45,619 nt of DNA, taken from NCBI GenBank assembly GCA_012837935.1, contig DUQG01000018.1, forward strand, positions 1-45,619, in the 5' to 3' direction. The notes beneath the pieces are model-generated. The model was not told the origin of the DNA, did no database searches, and worked only from the letters and a program-made list of their open reading frames with translations. This DNA is from Bacteroidales bacterium. Its GTDB lineage: Bacteria > Bacteroidota > Bacteroidia > Bacteroidales > Paludibacteraceae. Both the position numbers and the translations under genes were made by a program. Positions 25,601 to 33,331 of the stretch are shown piece by piece (the stretch's first letter is position 1; each line of letters starts with the position of its first letter).

Positions 25601-27697
25601 CTAACTGATTACGCCCCAGTTGACAGAGCCTATTCTCAGTTTTTTCAGTTGATTGACTAAAATTCTATTTTTGTCCATTGTTAAGTTTGGGTCTTCCTCC
25701 AAAATATCCCACGCTACATTTCGAGCTAATTCTAACATTTTATTATCTCTGGCAATATCGGCTATTTTAAGTTGAAACGGCAATCCGCTTTGTTGAGTTC
25801 CTTCCATATCGCCCGGTCCGCGAAGCTGTAAATCGGCTTCCGAAATTTCAAATCCGTCATTGGTTCGAGTCATAATTTGCATACGCTTACGAGTGTCGGA
25901 AGAAAGTTCATATTTGGTAAGTAAAATACAGTAAGCTTGGTCAGCGCCACGTCCTACACGTCCTCTTAGCTGATGAAGTTGTGAAAGTCCGAAACGTTCG
26001 GCACTTTCTATCACCATCACAGAAGCGTTCGGTACATTCACACCTACTTCAATCACCGTGGTAGCAACCATTATTTGTGTTTCTCCCGAAGCAAATCGTT
26101 GCATATGTTCGTCTTTTTCGGCAGGTTTCATTTTGCCGTGCACCATGCTGATTTTGTAGTTCGGAAAAACTTGTTTCATATATTCAAAACCTTCTTCCAA
26201 ATGGCGAAAATCCAACTTTTCAGATTCTTGGATAAGCGGGTAAACTACGTACACCTGCCTTCCACTATCAATTTGCTTACGCAAAAATCCGAGCAGAGCA
26301 TTTCGTTTGTTTTCGTAATAATGATAGGTTTGAATAGGTTTTCTGCCGGGTGGAAGTTCGTCAATAACCGAAACGCTTAAATCGCCGTAAATAGTCATAG
26401 CCAACGTACGAGGGATAGGTGTAGCAGTCATTACCAAAATATGTGGCGGCTGTGTGTTTTTCCCCCAGAGTTTAGAACGTTGAGCTACGCCAAAACGGTG
26501 CTGTTCGTCAATAATCACGTATCCGAGATTTTTGAATTGCACCGTATCTTCAATTAACGCATGTGTGCCAATGATAATTTGCAATTCGCCATTTAGCAGT
26601 TGCTCGTGAATTTTATCTCGTTCTTTCTTTTTTGTAGAGCCTGTTAATAATGCGATGTTTACGTTCATATCGCCCAGTTGCTCACTGATAGTGGCAAAAT
26701 GTTGAGTAGCTAAAATTTCCGTAGGTGCCATCAAACAAGCCTGAAAATTATTATCCAGCGCTATCAGCATGGTAAGTAAGGCTACCATTGTTTTTCCGCT
26801 TCCCACGTCGCCTTGTAGCAAGCGGTTCATCTGCTTGCCGGAATTCATGTCGGCACGAATTTCTTTGATAACTCTTTTTTGTGCGTTTGTCAGCTCAAAC
26901 GGCAAGTTGTTGCTGTAAAACGTGTTGAAATAATCGCCTACTTTAGAGAAAACAAAACCTCGGAACTTCTGCTCACGCCATTTTCGCTGCCGTAAAATAT
27001 CGAGTTGAATATAGAAAAGTTTTTCAAACTTTAATCGCTGACGAGCTAATGTAAGTGCTTGATTGTCTTTTGGAAAGTGAATGTTAATTAGTGAATTGGT
27101 TAAATTCATCAGCTTGAATTTTTCCAAAATATAGTTGGGTAAAGTTTCCGGAATACCATTTTCCAGTTTTTTTACCAGTGGATACATCAACTTTTGGATA
27201 GCTTTTGAGTTGAGAAAGTTGTTTTTCATCTTTTCAGTCGTGTTGTAGTACGGCTGAAAGCTCATTTCTTCGGCGGGTGGCAGTTCTGAAAGCGTTTCTA
27301 TATCGGGGTGGACAAAATTTAATTTTCCGTTAAAAAGGCTTGGCTTTCCCGAAACGACATAGGTAATCCCCGGTTTGTATTTTCCGTCAATGTAGCGTAT
27401 TCCTTTGAACCAAACTAACTCAATAAGGCTTTCGCCATCGCTAAAAGCAGCGGATAGTCTTTGTGTTCTGCCTGTCCCGATTTTTTCAAAATGAACAAAT
27501 TGACCTTTAATTTGAGCAAAAGGCATATCGGCATTTAGTTCACGGATTTTGTAAAACCGCGTTCTGTCCACATAGCGAAAAGGGTAGTGGCGAAGCAAGT
27601 CCAAAGCGGAAAAAACACTTAGTTCTTCGTTGAGAACCTTTGATTTTCGCGGACCTACGCCGGGTAGAAACTTTATATCAAATTGGTCTAATTCCAT
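25601..27697 (-). CDS. recG: ATP-dependent DNA helicase RecG
   Basis: RecG remodels stalled replication forks and branched DNA. The 698-residue protein has the N-terminal wedge/OB domain (about 10-160, starting KFLPGVGPRKSKVL). The superfamily 2 motifs are motif I GDVGSGKT at residues 296-303, motif II DEQH, motif III TATPIPRT, and motif VI QLRGRVGRG. The C-terminal RecG signature SEADLQLRGPGDMEGTQQSG is present. It sits between an acyltransferase (8 bases upstream) and the GH27 gene (31 bases downstream) and is probably expressed with ispD; an ispD-recG link is common in Bacteroidales, from memory. Length and motif order are normal. Confidence 0.96.
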   Translation of the reverse strand: MELDQFDIKFLPGVGPRKSKVLNEELSVFSALDLLRHYPFRYVDRTRFYKIRELNADMPFAQIKGQFVHFEKIGTGRTQRLSAAFSDGESLIELVWFKGIRYIDGKYKPGITYVVSGKPSLFNGKLNFVHPDIETLSELPPAEEMSFQPYYNTTEKMKNNFLNSKAIQKLMYPLVKKLENGIPETLPNYILEKFKLMNLTNSLINIHFPKDNQALTLARQRLKFEKLFYIQLDILRQRKWREQKFRGFVFSKVGDYFNTFYSNNLPFELTNAQKRVIKEIRADMNSGKQMNRLLQGDVGSGKTMVALLTMLIALDNNFQACLMAPTEILATQHFATISEQLGDMNVNIALLTGSTKKKERDKIHEQLLNGELQIIIGTHALIEDTVQFKNLGYVIIDEQHRFGVAQRSKLWGKNTQPPHILVMTATPIPRTLAMTIYGDLSVSVIDELPPGRKPIQTYHYYENKRNALLGFLRKQIDSGRQVYVVYPLIQESEKLDFRHLEEGFEYMKQVFPNYKISMVHGKMKPAEKDEHMQRFASGETQIMVATTVIEVGVNVPNASVMVIESAERFGLSQLHQLRGRVGRGADQAYCILLTKYELSSDTRKRMQIMTRTNDGFEISEADLQLRGPGDMEGTQQSGLPFQLKIADIARDNKMLELARNVAWDILEEDPNLTMDKNRILVNQLKKLRIGSVNWGVIS

Positions 27698-27705
27698 GAT
27701 TGGTG

Positions 27706-28761
27706 TTAACCGGAAATATATTTACCGAGTGGAATTTTTCTTAAAATAAAAATAATAACCCAAGAAGTAATCAATGTGAGAATAACTACCGCAGGAACTG
27801 AAATTATTGGGTTTGCCATAGTCCAGAAAATGCCGTTCCGGAAGAAATTTCCCAATATAATTATATGTACAAGGTAAATTCCAAAACTGTAATCGCTGGT
27901 TGTATCTCTCACTTTCGCTAAATATTTGTTGCTAAGTTTGGTGTCTTTTAGTGCTACAAAAAAGGCAAATGCTTGCGCTATAGTGTTCAACCCTAAGTAA
28001 TTGTAGTACGTAAGGTCAAGTTTACCTTGTATTTTGCTGGAATAAAAGGTCATTCCGGCGGCAATCAACACGGTAACAACATACAAAATCCACGCGGCAA
28101 GTCGGATGTTTTTTGATACATAAAAGATTTTGTACGTGTAGTAACCCAGCACCATATAGCCGATGTAAGTAATGTAGGTAAGAAATTTGGGTATAAGATT
28201 TCCTGTCCATTGGTACATGTTTACCGGAAATTCCTTGCTGATACTACATACGATAACCCAAGCCGCCAGAAGAAAAACCAACATGGTAGGGCGAAGTTTT
28301 CGTACAAATTTTCCTACAATCGGTGCCGGAATGTAAAGAAATAAAATCATGTAAACGAACCAAAGGTGCTTTGAAATTCCTTCTTGAAGGAAAATGTTTT
28401 TTGCCCAATGGATAATGTTGTTGCAGCCTGTAGGCGCTTCGTAGGGAAGTGTAAAGTAGCGGAAAATCCAGTACATCACCATCCAAAACAGCAAAGGAAC
28501 CAGGACTCGAACAAAGCGTTTTTTGTAAAACAGGTGCAATTTGTAGTTTTTGCTAAAAAGTGCAGCACCGCTAATCATTAGAAAAAGGGGAACGGCAAAA
28601 CGCGTGGCACTGTTAAAAATATTTCCAACCCACCAGTTAAATAGGTTTTTGCCGTATGCCATATTTACCACCGGCGATGCCACGTGAATGGTTATCACAG
28701 CTATAATTGCCAAGGCACGAAGGCTGTCGAGCCAGTTTATTCTATTTTTAGTATTTGGCAT
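27706..28761 (-). CDS. membrane acyltransferase (acyltransferase family 3)
   Basis: A 351-residue inner-membrane protein with about ten hydrophobic segments. The N-terminal signature NWLDSLRALAIIAVITIHVASP, with Arg and His at the family's conserved positions, marks acyltransferase family 3 (PF01757). These enzymes usually O-acetylate or O-acylate surface polysaccharides, peptidoglycan or small molecules. The exact acceptor cannot be read from sequence. It is inserted between ispD (22 bases upstream) and recG (8 bases downstream) in one transcription unit. It is distinct from the second family-3 acyltransferase at 32283-33320. Confidence 0.85.
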   Translation of the reverse strand: MPNTKNRINWLDSLRALAIIAVITIHVASPVVNMAYGKNLFNWWVGNIFNSATRFAVPLFLMISGAALFSKNYKLHLFYKKRFVRVLVPLLFWMVMYWIFRYFTLPYEAPTGCNNIIHWAKNIFLQEGISKHLWFVYMILFLYIPAPIVGKFVRKLRPTMLVFLLAAWVIVCSISKEFPVNMYQWTGNLIPKFLTYITYIGYMVLGYYTYKIFYVSKNIRLAAWILYVVTVLIAAGMTFYSSKIQGKLDLTYYNYLGLNTIAQAFAFFVALKDTKLSNKYLAKVRDTTSDYSFGIYLVHIIILGNFFRNGIFWTMANPIISVPAVVILTLITSWVIIFILRKIPLGKYISG

Positions 28762-28783
28762 AAATAAATTTGTCTAAGAAAAA

Positions 28784-29452
28784 TTAGATTAAAAATGCTT
28801 CAGCCAACTTCAAATCCAGCGTAGTAGTGATTTTAATATTCTCGCGAGTTCCTTCCACCAGATTTACTGAATATCCGGCTGCTTCTACCACCGACGCATC
28901 ATCTGTAAATGCTTCACTAAAATTTTGCTCGTAACTTTTTAAAATTATTTCAGACTTGAACATTTGCGGCGTCTGCACCAGTTTGTAATCGCTTCTGTTT
29001 ACAGCTTTACTTTTTCCTGTTTTTAGTTTGCGGATGCTATCTATCAAATCTATCACGGGAATTGCTGCACCGGAACGCTCGGCTTCAGCAAAGCATCGCT
29101 CTATGGTACCCGAGTCAATTAATGGACGAACGCCGTCGTGGATGGCAATTAAGCTTTCTTCGCTGATGGTGTCTAAGGCATTTTTTACAGAATAAAAACG
29201 CGCATCGCCACCTGCAACCAGTTGGTGCTTAATTTGGAAATTATGTTTTTTGCACAATTCATCCCAAAACTCAAACTGCGATGAAGGAAGTACTACAATA
29301 ATTTGCATTTCCGCATCAAAAGCATGAAAACACTCGATGGTGTGCATCAAAATAGGTTTCCCGCTTAATTCCAAAAACTGCTTTGGAATAGCTGTATTCA
29401 TTCTTTCGCCTTTACCGCCGGCTACAATTATCGCTATTTTTTTTCTGTTCAT
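28784..29452 (-). CDS. ispD: 2-C-methyl-D-erythritol 4-phosphate cytidylyltransferase
   Basis: IspD joins MEP with CTP to give CDP-ME, the substrate made ready for IspE in the MEP isoprenoid pathway. The 222-residue protein has the nucleotide-binding loop IIVAGGKGERMNTAIPKQFLEL, and the signatures IAIHDGVRPLI and KLVQTPQMF. EAFTDDASVVEAAG and VEGTRENIKITT complete the family pattern. It is first in the operon ispD-acyltransferase-recG-GH27, with a well-formed promoter. Confidence 0.96.
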   Translation of the reverse strand: MNRKKIAIIVAGGKGERMNTAIPKQFLELSGKPILMHTIECFHAFDAEMQIIVVLPSSQFEFWDELCKKHNFQIKHQLVAGGDARFYSVKNALDTISEESLIAIHDGVRPLIDSGTIERCFAEAERSGAAIPVIDLIDSIRKLKTGKSKAVNRSDYKLVQTPQMFKSEIILKSYEQNFSEAFTDDASVVEAAGYSVNLVEGTRENIKITTTLDLKLAEAFLI

Positions 29453-29468
29453 ACGAGTATATTAATTT

Positions 29469-29499
29469 ACAAAGATAAAATTTTTGACGGCATTCCACA
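29469..29499 (-). promoter_or_regulatory. ispD operon promoter
   Basis: TTG (29499 to 29497) and TATCTTTG (29476 to 29469) are separated by 20 bases, a full match to the Bacteroidetes consensus. The leader would be only about 10 bases. Confidence 0.65.
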
Positions 29500-29551
29500 A
29501 GTTTTTTAAAGTTTGGAAATAAAACTTAAAGAAACCGTTTTTTCTGAAAAA

Positions 29552-29584
29552 TTGATAGAAAGTCATTTCATTTTCCTACCTTTG
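29552..29584 (+). promoter_or_regulatory. promoter of the SPOR-folE operon
   Basis: TTG (29552-29554) and TACCTTTG (29577-29584) are 22 bases apart. The leader of about 108 bases is filled by the 7/8-base periodic repeats. Confidence 0.6.
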
Positions 29585-29596
29585 TAAAAAAGTTTT

Positions 29597-29694
29597 GGGT
29601 TTCGGGTTTCGAGTGTCAAGTTAAGACAGACATCCGAACATCCAACATTCAAAAGTCTATAAATCTAATGTCTGTATATCTAAAAGTCTAAAAG
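29597..29694. repeat. heptamer/octamer-period array in the leader of the SPOR gene
   Basis: It starts with GGGTTTC twice and GAGTGTC (7-base steps), then ACATCCGA, ACATCCAA, CATTCAAA (8-base steps). TCT then recurs at 29656, 29664, 29671, 29679 and 29687. It fills the space from promoter to start codon. Confidence 0.6.
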
Positions 29695-29698
29695 AAAA

Positions 29699-30145
29699 AT
29701 GAAAAAATATATTTCGCTAATCGGTTTTTTACTTTGTGTAGCTGTGATTTTTGCACAGAGACCGGCTGTTATTCAGAATATTGAAAGAAATTCAAAAGTG
29801 ATTGTTAAGCAAGACCCAAAACTGGATAAACTTATCAATGACTATATCGAAAAGATAGATGAAAGTGGACCTTACACAGGACCCGGTTATCGGGTGCAGG
29901 TGTTTTCCAGCAATGCGCAAAGAACAGCAAAAGACGAGGCTTACACTATAGAGCGCCGTCTGAGAAGTGCATTTCCGGAACATGGTGTTTACAGGATTTA
30001 TGCTTCGCCGTTTTGGAAAGTGCGGATAGGCGATTTCAGAACCATAGAAGATGCCAGAGCATTCAGAGCTGAGTTAGTGAAGCTTTTCCCTGAATATAGC
30101 CGTGAAACTTATACCGTACGCGAAAATAAAATTACCATCCGATAA
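29699..30145 (+). CDS. SPOR-domain envelope protein
   Basis: A 148-residue exported protein with a signal peptide (residues 1-19, ending IFAQ). Its C-terminal 80 residues form a SPOR domain: [31 protein letters not shown], then [33 protein letters not shown] domains bind denuded peptidoglycan at division sites. A short linker (about 20-62) precedes it. It is 10 bases upstream of folE on the same strand, so both are likely co-transcribed; no functional link between them is apparent. Confidence 0.87.
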   Translation: MKKYISLIGFLLCVAVIFAQRPAVIQNIERNSKVIVKQDPKLDKLINDYIEKIDESGPYTGPGYRVQVFSSNAQRTAKDEAYTIERRLRSAFPEHGVYRIYASPFWKVRIGDFRTIEDARAFRAELVKLFPEYSRETYTVRENKITIR

Positions 30146-30155
30146 ACTTGATAGA

Positions 30156-30749
30156 ATGAACTTACACGAAAATAATTTGATTGAATTTAATCAGGAAAAG
30201 ACCGAGATATTAGCAAAACATTACAAGGAAATTCTCGATATACTTGGGGAAAACTCTGAGCGTGAAGGCTTGCTGAAAACCCCACAACGCATGGCAAAAG
30301 CGATGCAGTTTTTTATGCAGGGTTACGAGCAAGACCCGGCTGCTATTCTCGGTTCGGCTATGTTTACCGAAGATTATAAACAGATGGTAATTGTGAAGGA
30401 TATTGATTTCTACTCACTTTGTGAGCATCATTTGTTGCCGTTTTTCGGAAAAGCTCACGTGGCATATATTCCCAATAAAAAAATAACAGGATTAAGCAAA
30501 ATAGCTCGCGTGGTAGATGTGTTTGCGCGCAGACTTCAAGTGCAAGAGCGACTTACCACGCAGATTAAAGAGTGTATTCAAGAGAATTTGAACCCACTGG
30601 GTGTGATTGTTGTTATTGAAGCACAGCATCTTTGCATGCAAATGCGTGGTGTACAAAAACAACACTCGGTAACCACTACATCCGACTTTACCGGAATATT
30701 TAGCGAAGCGAAAACAAGAGAAGAATTTTTGAATTTGATTAAGGGGTAG
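30156..30749 (+). CDS. folE: GTP cyclohydrolase I
   Basis: FolE converts GTP to 7,8-dihydroneopterin triphosphate, the entry to folate and related pterins. The 197-residue protein has the zinc ligands Cys89, His92 (in [10 protein letters not shown]) and Cys160 (in [10 protein letters not shown]). Their spacing equals that of E. coli Cys110, His113, Cys181. [13 protein letters not shown] and [26 protein letters not shown] are typical. The ATG at 30156 is preferred over an in-frame start at 30102 that would overlap the SPOR gene by 44 bases. Its stop codon overlaps the 3' end of the convergent gene at 30739-32286 by 11 bases, and no terminator is seen between them. Confidence 0.96.
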   Translation: MNLHENNLIEFNQEKTEILAKHYKEILDILGENSEREGLLKTPQRMAKAMQFFMQGYEQDPAAILGSAMFTEDYKQMVIVKDIDFYSLCEHHLLPFFGKAHVAYIPNKKITGLSKIARVVDVFARRLQVQERLTTQIKECIQENLNPLGVIVVIEAQHLCMQMRGVQKQHSVTTTSDFTGIFSEAKTREEFLNLIKG

Positions 30750-32286
30750 GGACTCCTGAACTAGTCCAAAATATATCCAACTCATCTTCAATTATGGATG
30801 ACGGAATTTTAGCCGCACTCAAAATACTGTGATATAGAAAGTCTGTTCTATATCTTTTTTTGCTGTTCGCTTTCAAAGCCTCTACTTTTTCCCCGTATTT
30901 TTCTTTGTAAATATCAGAATACCAAACTAGGCAAGCCGGGTTTTTCAGATATTTATTATCAGAAGCGTGTAACCAATTTCCTTCTTCACCCAAAGCTTCG
31001 CCATGATCCGACAAATAGATTAATATCGCATTCATCCCTTCGATTCTTTTTATCACACTATCTATAAAGAAATCTGTGTAAAGTATTGAGTTATCGTAAG
31101 AATTGGTCATTTCCTCAGTAGTGTTTTGGGTTAAAATTTTACTTCTGGTAGTTGGCTTAAATACTTTGAATTTCTCTGAATAATGGCTATCGTAGTACCA
31201 ATGGTTGCCAATTGTGTGTAAAATTAACAATCTGTTTTTATCATTCCTGTCTAACATCTTATCCATTTCGGGTAAAATATCTTCATCTATCCAGTTTGAG
31301 TAGGTGTAAACGGACTTTTGTGGATTTACGTAAATAAGCGTATCACACTCTGCCATAAAGGAATAATAAGTTATTGCCGCATCCTGATTAGCTATCCAAC
31401 TGGTGTAAAATCCACTGTTGTTAAATTGAGTTACGAAAGAGGTCTCTGTTTTAGAACGTTCTGTGTGTACGCTGTCGGCGCGAGTCATAATATGCGCTAC
31501 GCTTGGATTCGTGTAAGTATATTCACTGTAAATATTCGTGTAAGAAACCAAGTTATTCTGCTTAGCCAGTAATGGTGTAGTGTTTCTATGATAGCCATTT
31601 ATGGATAGGTGGTCAGCTCGCAACGATTCGCCAATAATAAAAACAACAGTGAGATTTTCTTCGGAATTGTAGTTGAACACCGTGTCAGGGTATGTTCTAT
31701 CTAAGTTTTTATTGGTGTTTAATTTGCGGTATTCACTAAAATTGTAGTATAGAGAAAAAGGAAAATGTTGGTAAAAAGAGGTTGTAACTCTCTTGTTTAT
31801 GGAAAATAAAAGAATAAGAATAGTTAATGAACCCAGCAAGTGAAAAACAGGTTTAGAAATTGAAATTTTTCGAAATCGAAACCTTATAAACAGAATCGAA
31901 ATAAAAATACTTAGAACAACAAACACAATCAGCAACGGCGAAATAACATCCAATGATGTGCCTATGTCGTTGTGAAAAGTGGCATCAAGTATCATCGGTG
32001 TGAGGGTGGCTTTGTAAAAATAGCTATAATATCCGATAAGCGTACCCACTAAAAATAGCGGTGGAATGGTGACCGCAAAAACATACTTATTGATAGAAAG
32101 TAAATAGTACAAGAAAAATAGCGGAATACAATTTAACCCCCAGTGAAGAATAGTATAGATTGTACCTTTCGGTCCGGTGGTAGGATAAATAATAAAATCC
32201 GGCAAGATAAAAAAGATGCCGCTCAACAGGCTGGCTGTAAAAATCAAAGCTAGGTGTCGGATAGTGTTTTTTGTAATGAAAGTCAT
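30739..32286 (-). CDS. phosphoethanolamine transferase-like membrane enzyme (EptA/sulfatase superfamily)
   Basis: A 515-residue inner-membrane protein with about five N-terminal transmembrane segments (residues 10-165) and a periplasmic alkaline-phosphatase-fold domain (about 205-515). The metal and catalytic set of EptA-type phosphoethanolamine transferases is visible: Glu220 in [15 protein letters not shown], Thr259 in [14 protein letters not shown] as probable nucleophile, Asp427-His428 in [11 protein letters not shown], and His in GNWLHASDN. The 39-residue gap from Glu to Thr agrees with EptA (Glu240, Thr280 in Neisseria). Such enzymes add phosphoethanolamine to lipid A, LPS core or other surface glycans; the acceptor is unknown. 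Its start overlaps the stop of the acyltransferase upstream by 4 bases, so it is the last gene of the porZ unit. Confidence 0.82.
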   Translation of the reverse strand: MTFITKNTIRHLALIFTASLLSGIFFILPDFIIYPTTGPKGTIYTILHWGLNCIPLFFLYYLLSINKYVFAVTIPPLFLVGTLIGYYSYFYKATLTPMILDATFHNDIGTSLDVISPLLIVFVVLSIFISILFIRFRFRKISISKPVFHLLGSLTILILLFSINKRVTTSFYQHFPFSLYYNFSEYRKLNTNKNLDRTYPDTVFNYNSEENLTVVFIIGESLRADHLSINGYHRNTTPLLAKQNNLVSYTNIYSEYTYTNPSVAHIMTRADSVHTERSKTETSFVTQFNNSGFYTSWIANQDAAITYYSFMAECDTLIYVNPQKSVYTYSNWIDEDILPEMDKMLDRNDKNRLLILHTIGNHWYYDSHYSEKFKVFKPTTRSKILTQNTTEEMTNSYDNSILYTDFFIDSVIKRIEGMNAILIYLSDHGEALGEEGNWLHASDNKYLKNPACLVWYSDIYKEKYGEKVEALKANSKKRYRTDFLYHSILSAAKIPSSIIEDELDIFWTSSGVPTP

Positions 32287-33320
32287 GCTCTTTTTTTTCC
32301 TACAACGAATGGTAGGTATTTGTTTATAAAATTAATTACGGGAACCAAAACCAAAATAGCTAAAACGCTAAAACTTACAGAAAAAACCAATGAGTTTTGG
32401 AAGTCGGCTAAATCAAATTTGAGAATATAGACAAAAATTGCTTTTACGAAGCTAATGGCAATTAGATGTAAAGCTAATATAATCAATGTGTTCTGTCCGA
32501 CAAACAAAAACCAGTTCTGTTTTTTTATTACTTTTTCCAAAAGCTGAAAAGCAATGCTAAGGGAAATAATTCCGGCAAATGCACCGATAAAGAAATAGAA
32601 GAAATTTCCGTATGAATTAATAAAAACCTTGACTTCACTATTCAGAATAGACATCAGAAACACTATTCCAAAAAAGCCAAAAATGATAACTAATTGTGTG
32701 AAAAGTGATGTTTTTTTAGGTGTTAAAAACTTGTCTTTTGCTAAGTTCCCAAAAGCATAAAAAGCCAGCATTATAAGTGCTATATCTATTCCCCAAGGAA
32801 ACGGATAGGAAATATAGTAGGATTTTACGCACCCAATAACAACTAAAACAGTAATTACAAGGATACAATTTTTTGTGGATTCTGCATATTTACAAACTAA
32901 GTAATAGATACTTTCAACCATAAACAAGCACGCCAAAAACCAAAGTGGTACATAGTGCTGCATCATTGTAGAAGTGCCATAAAGAACACCAAGCAGAGGT
33001 TTTGCCGGATGTATGGTAGATTCTGAGTCCAAACCAAACTTTCTGCCGATTAGCAACCAAAATAGATAGGTTACAAGATTGAAAAACAGATAGGGTATTA
33101 ATATCTTAACACCCTTTTGTTTGAAAAATTCAGTGTAGCTTTTATATCTTTCCGGTCGAAAAAAGATACCGGATAAGAAAAAGAAAAACGGAATTACAAA
33201 CATTCGAATAACTTCTTTGTATGAGGTTGGAAGTCCGGTGTGAAGCAGTGCCACAAAGAAAATTAATACAGCCTTTGCATAATCAACCCAAAGTATTCGA
33301 TTATATTCTTTTTCTGTCAT
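32283..33320 (-). CDS. membrane acyltransferase (acyltransferase family 3)
   Basis: A 345-residue inner-membrane protein with about ten hydrophobic segments, beginning RILWVDYAKAVLIFFVALLHTGLP. The conserved His and the following FVIPFFFFLSGIFF segment mark PF01757. These enzymes O-acylate envelope glycans or lipids. The ATG at 33320 lies 12 bases after the porZ stop and is preferred; a TTG at 33335, overlapping that stop, would add five residues. Its stop overlaps the ATG of the phosphoethanolamine-transferase-like gene. The coupling to porZ suggests a role in surface glycan or LPS modification connected with T9SS cargo; that is inference. Confidence 0.83.
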   Translation of the reverse strand: MTEKEYNRILWVDYAKAVLIFFVALLHTGLPTSYKEVIRMFVIPFFFFLSGIFFRPERYKSYTEFFKQKGVKILIPYLFFNLVTYLFWLLIGRKFGLDSESTIHPAKPLLGVLYGTSTMMQHYVPLWFLACLFMVESIYYLVCKYAESTKNCILVITVLVVIGCVKSYYISYPFPWGIDIALIMLAFYAFGNLAKDKFLTPKKTSLFTQLVIIFGFFGIVFLMSILNSEVKVFINSYGNFFYFFIGAFAGIISLSIAFQLLEKVIKKQNWFLFVGQNTLIILALHLIAISFVKAIFVYILKFDLADFQNSLVFSVSFSVLAILVLVPVINFINKYLPFVVGKKRA

Positions 33321-33331
33321 TAGCTTTTGAA

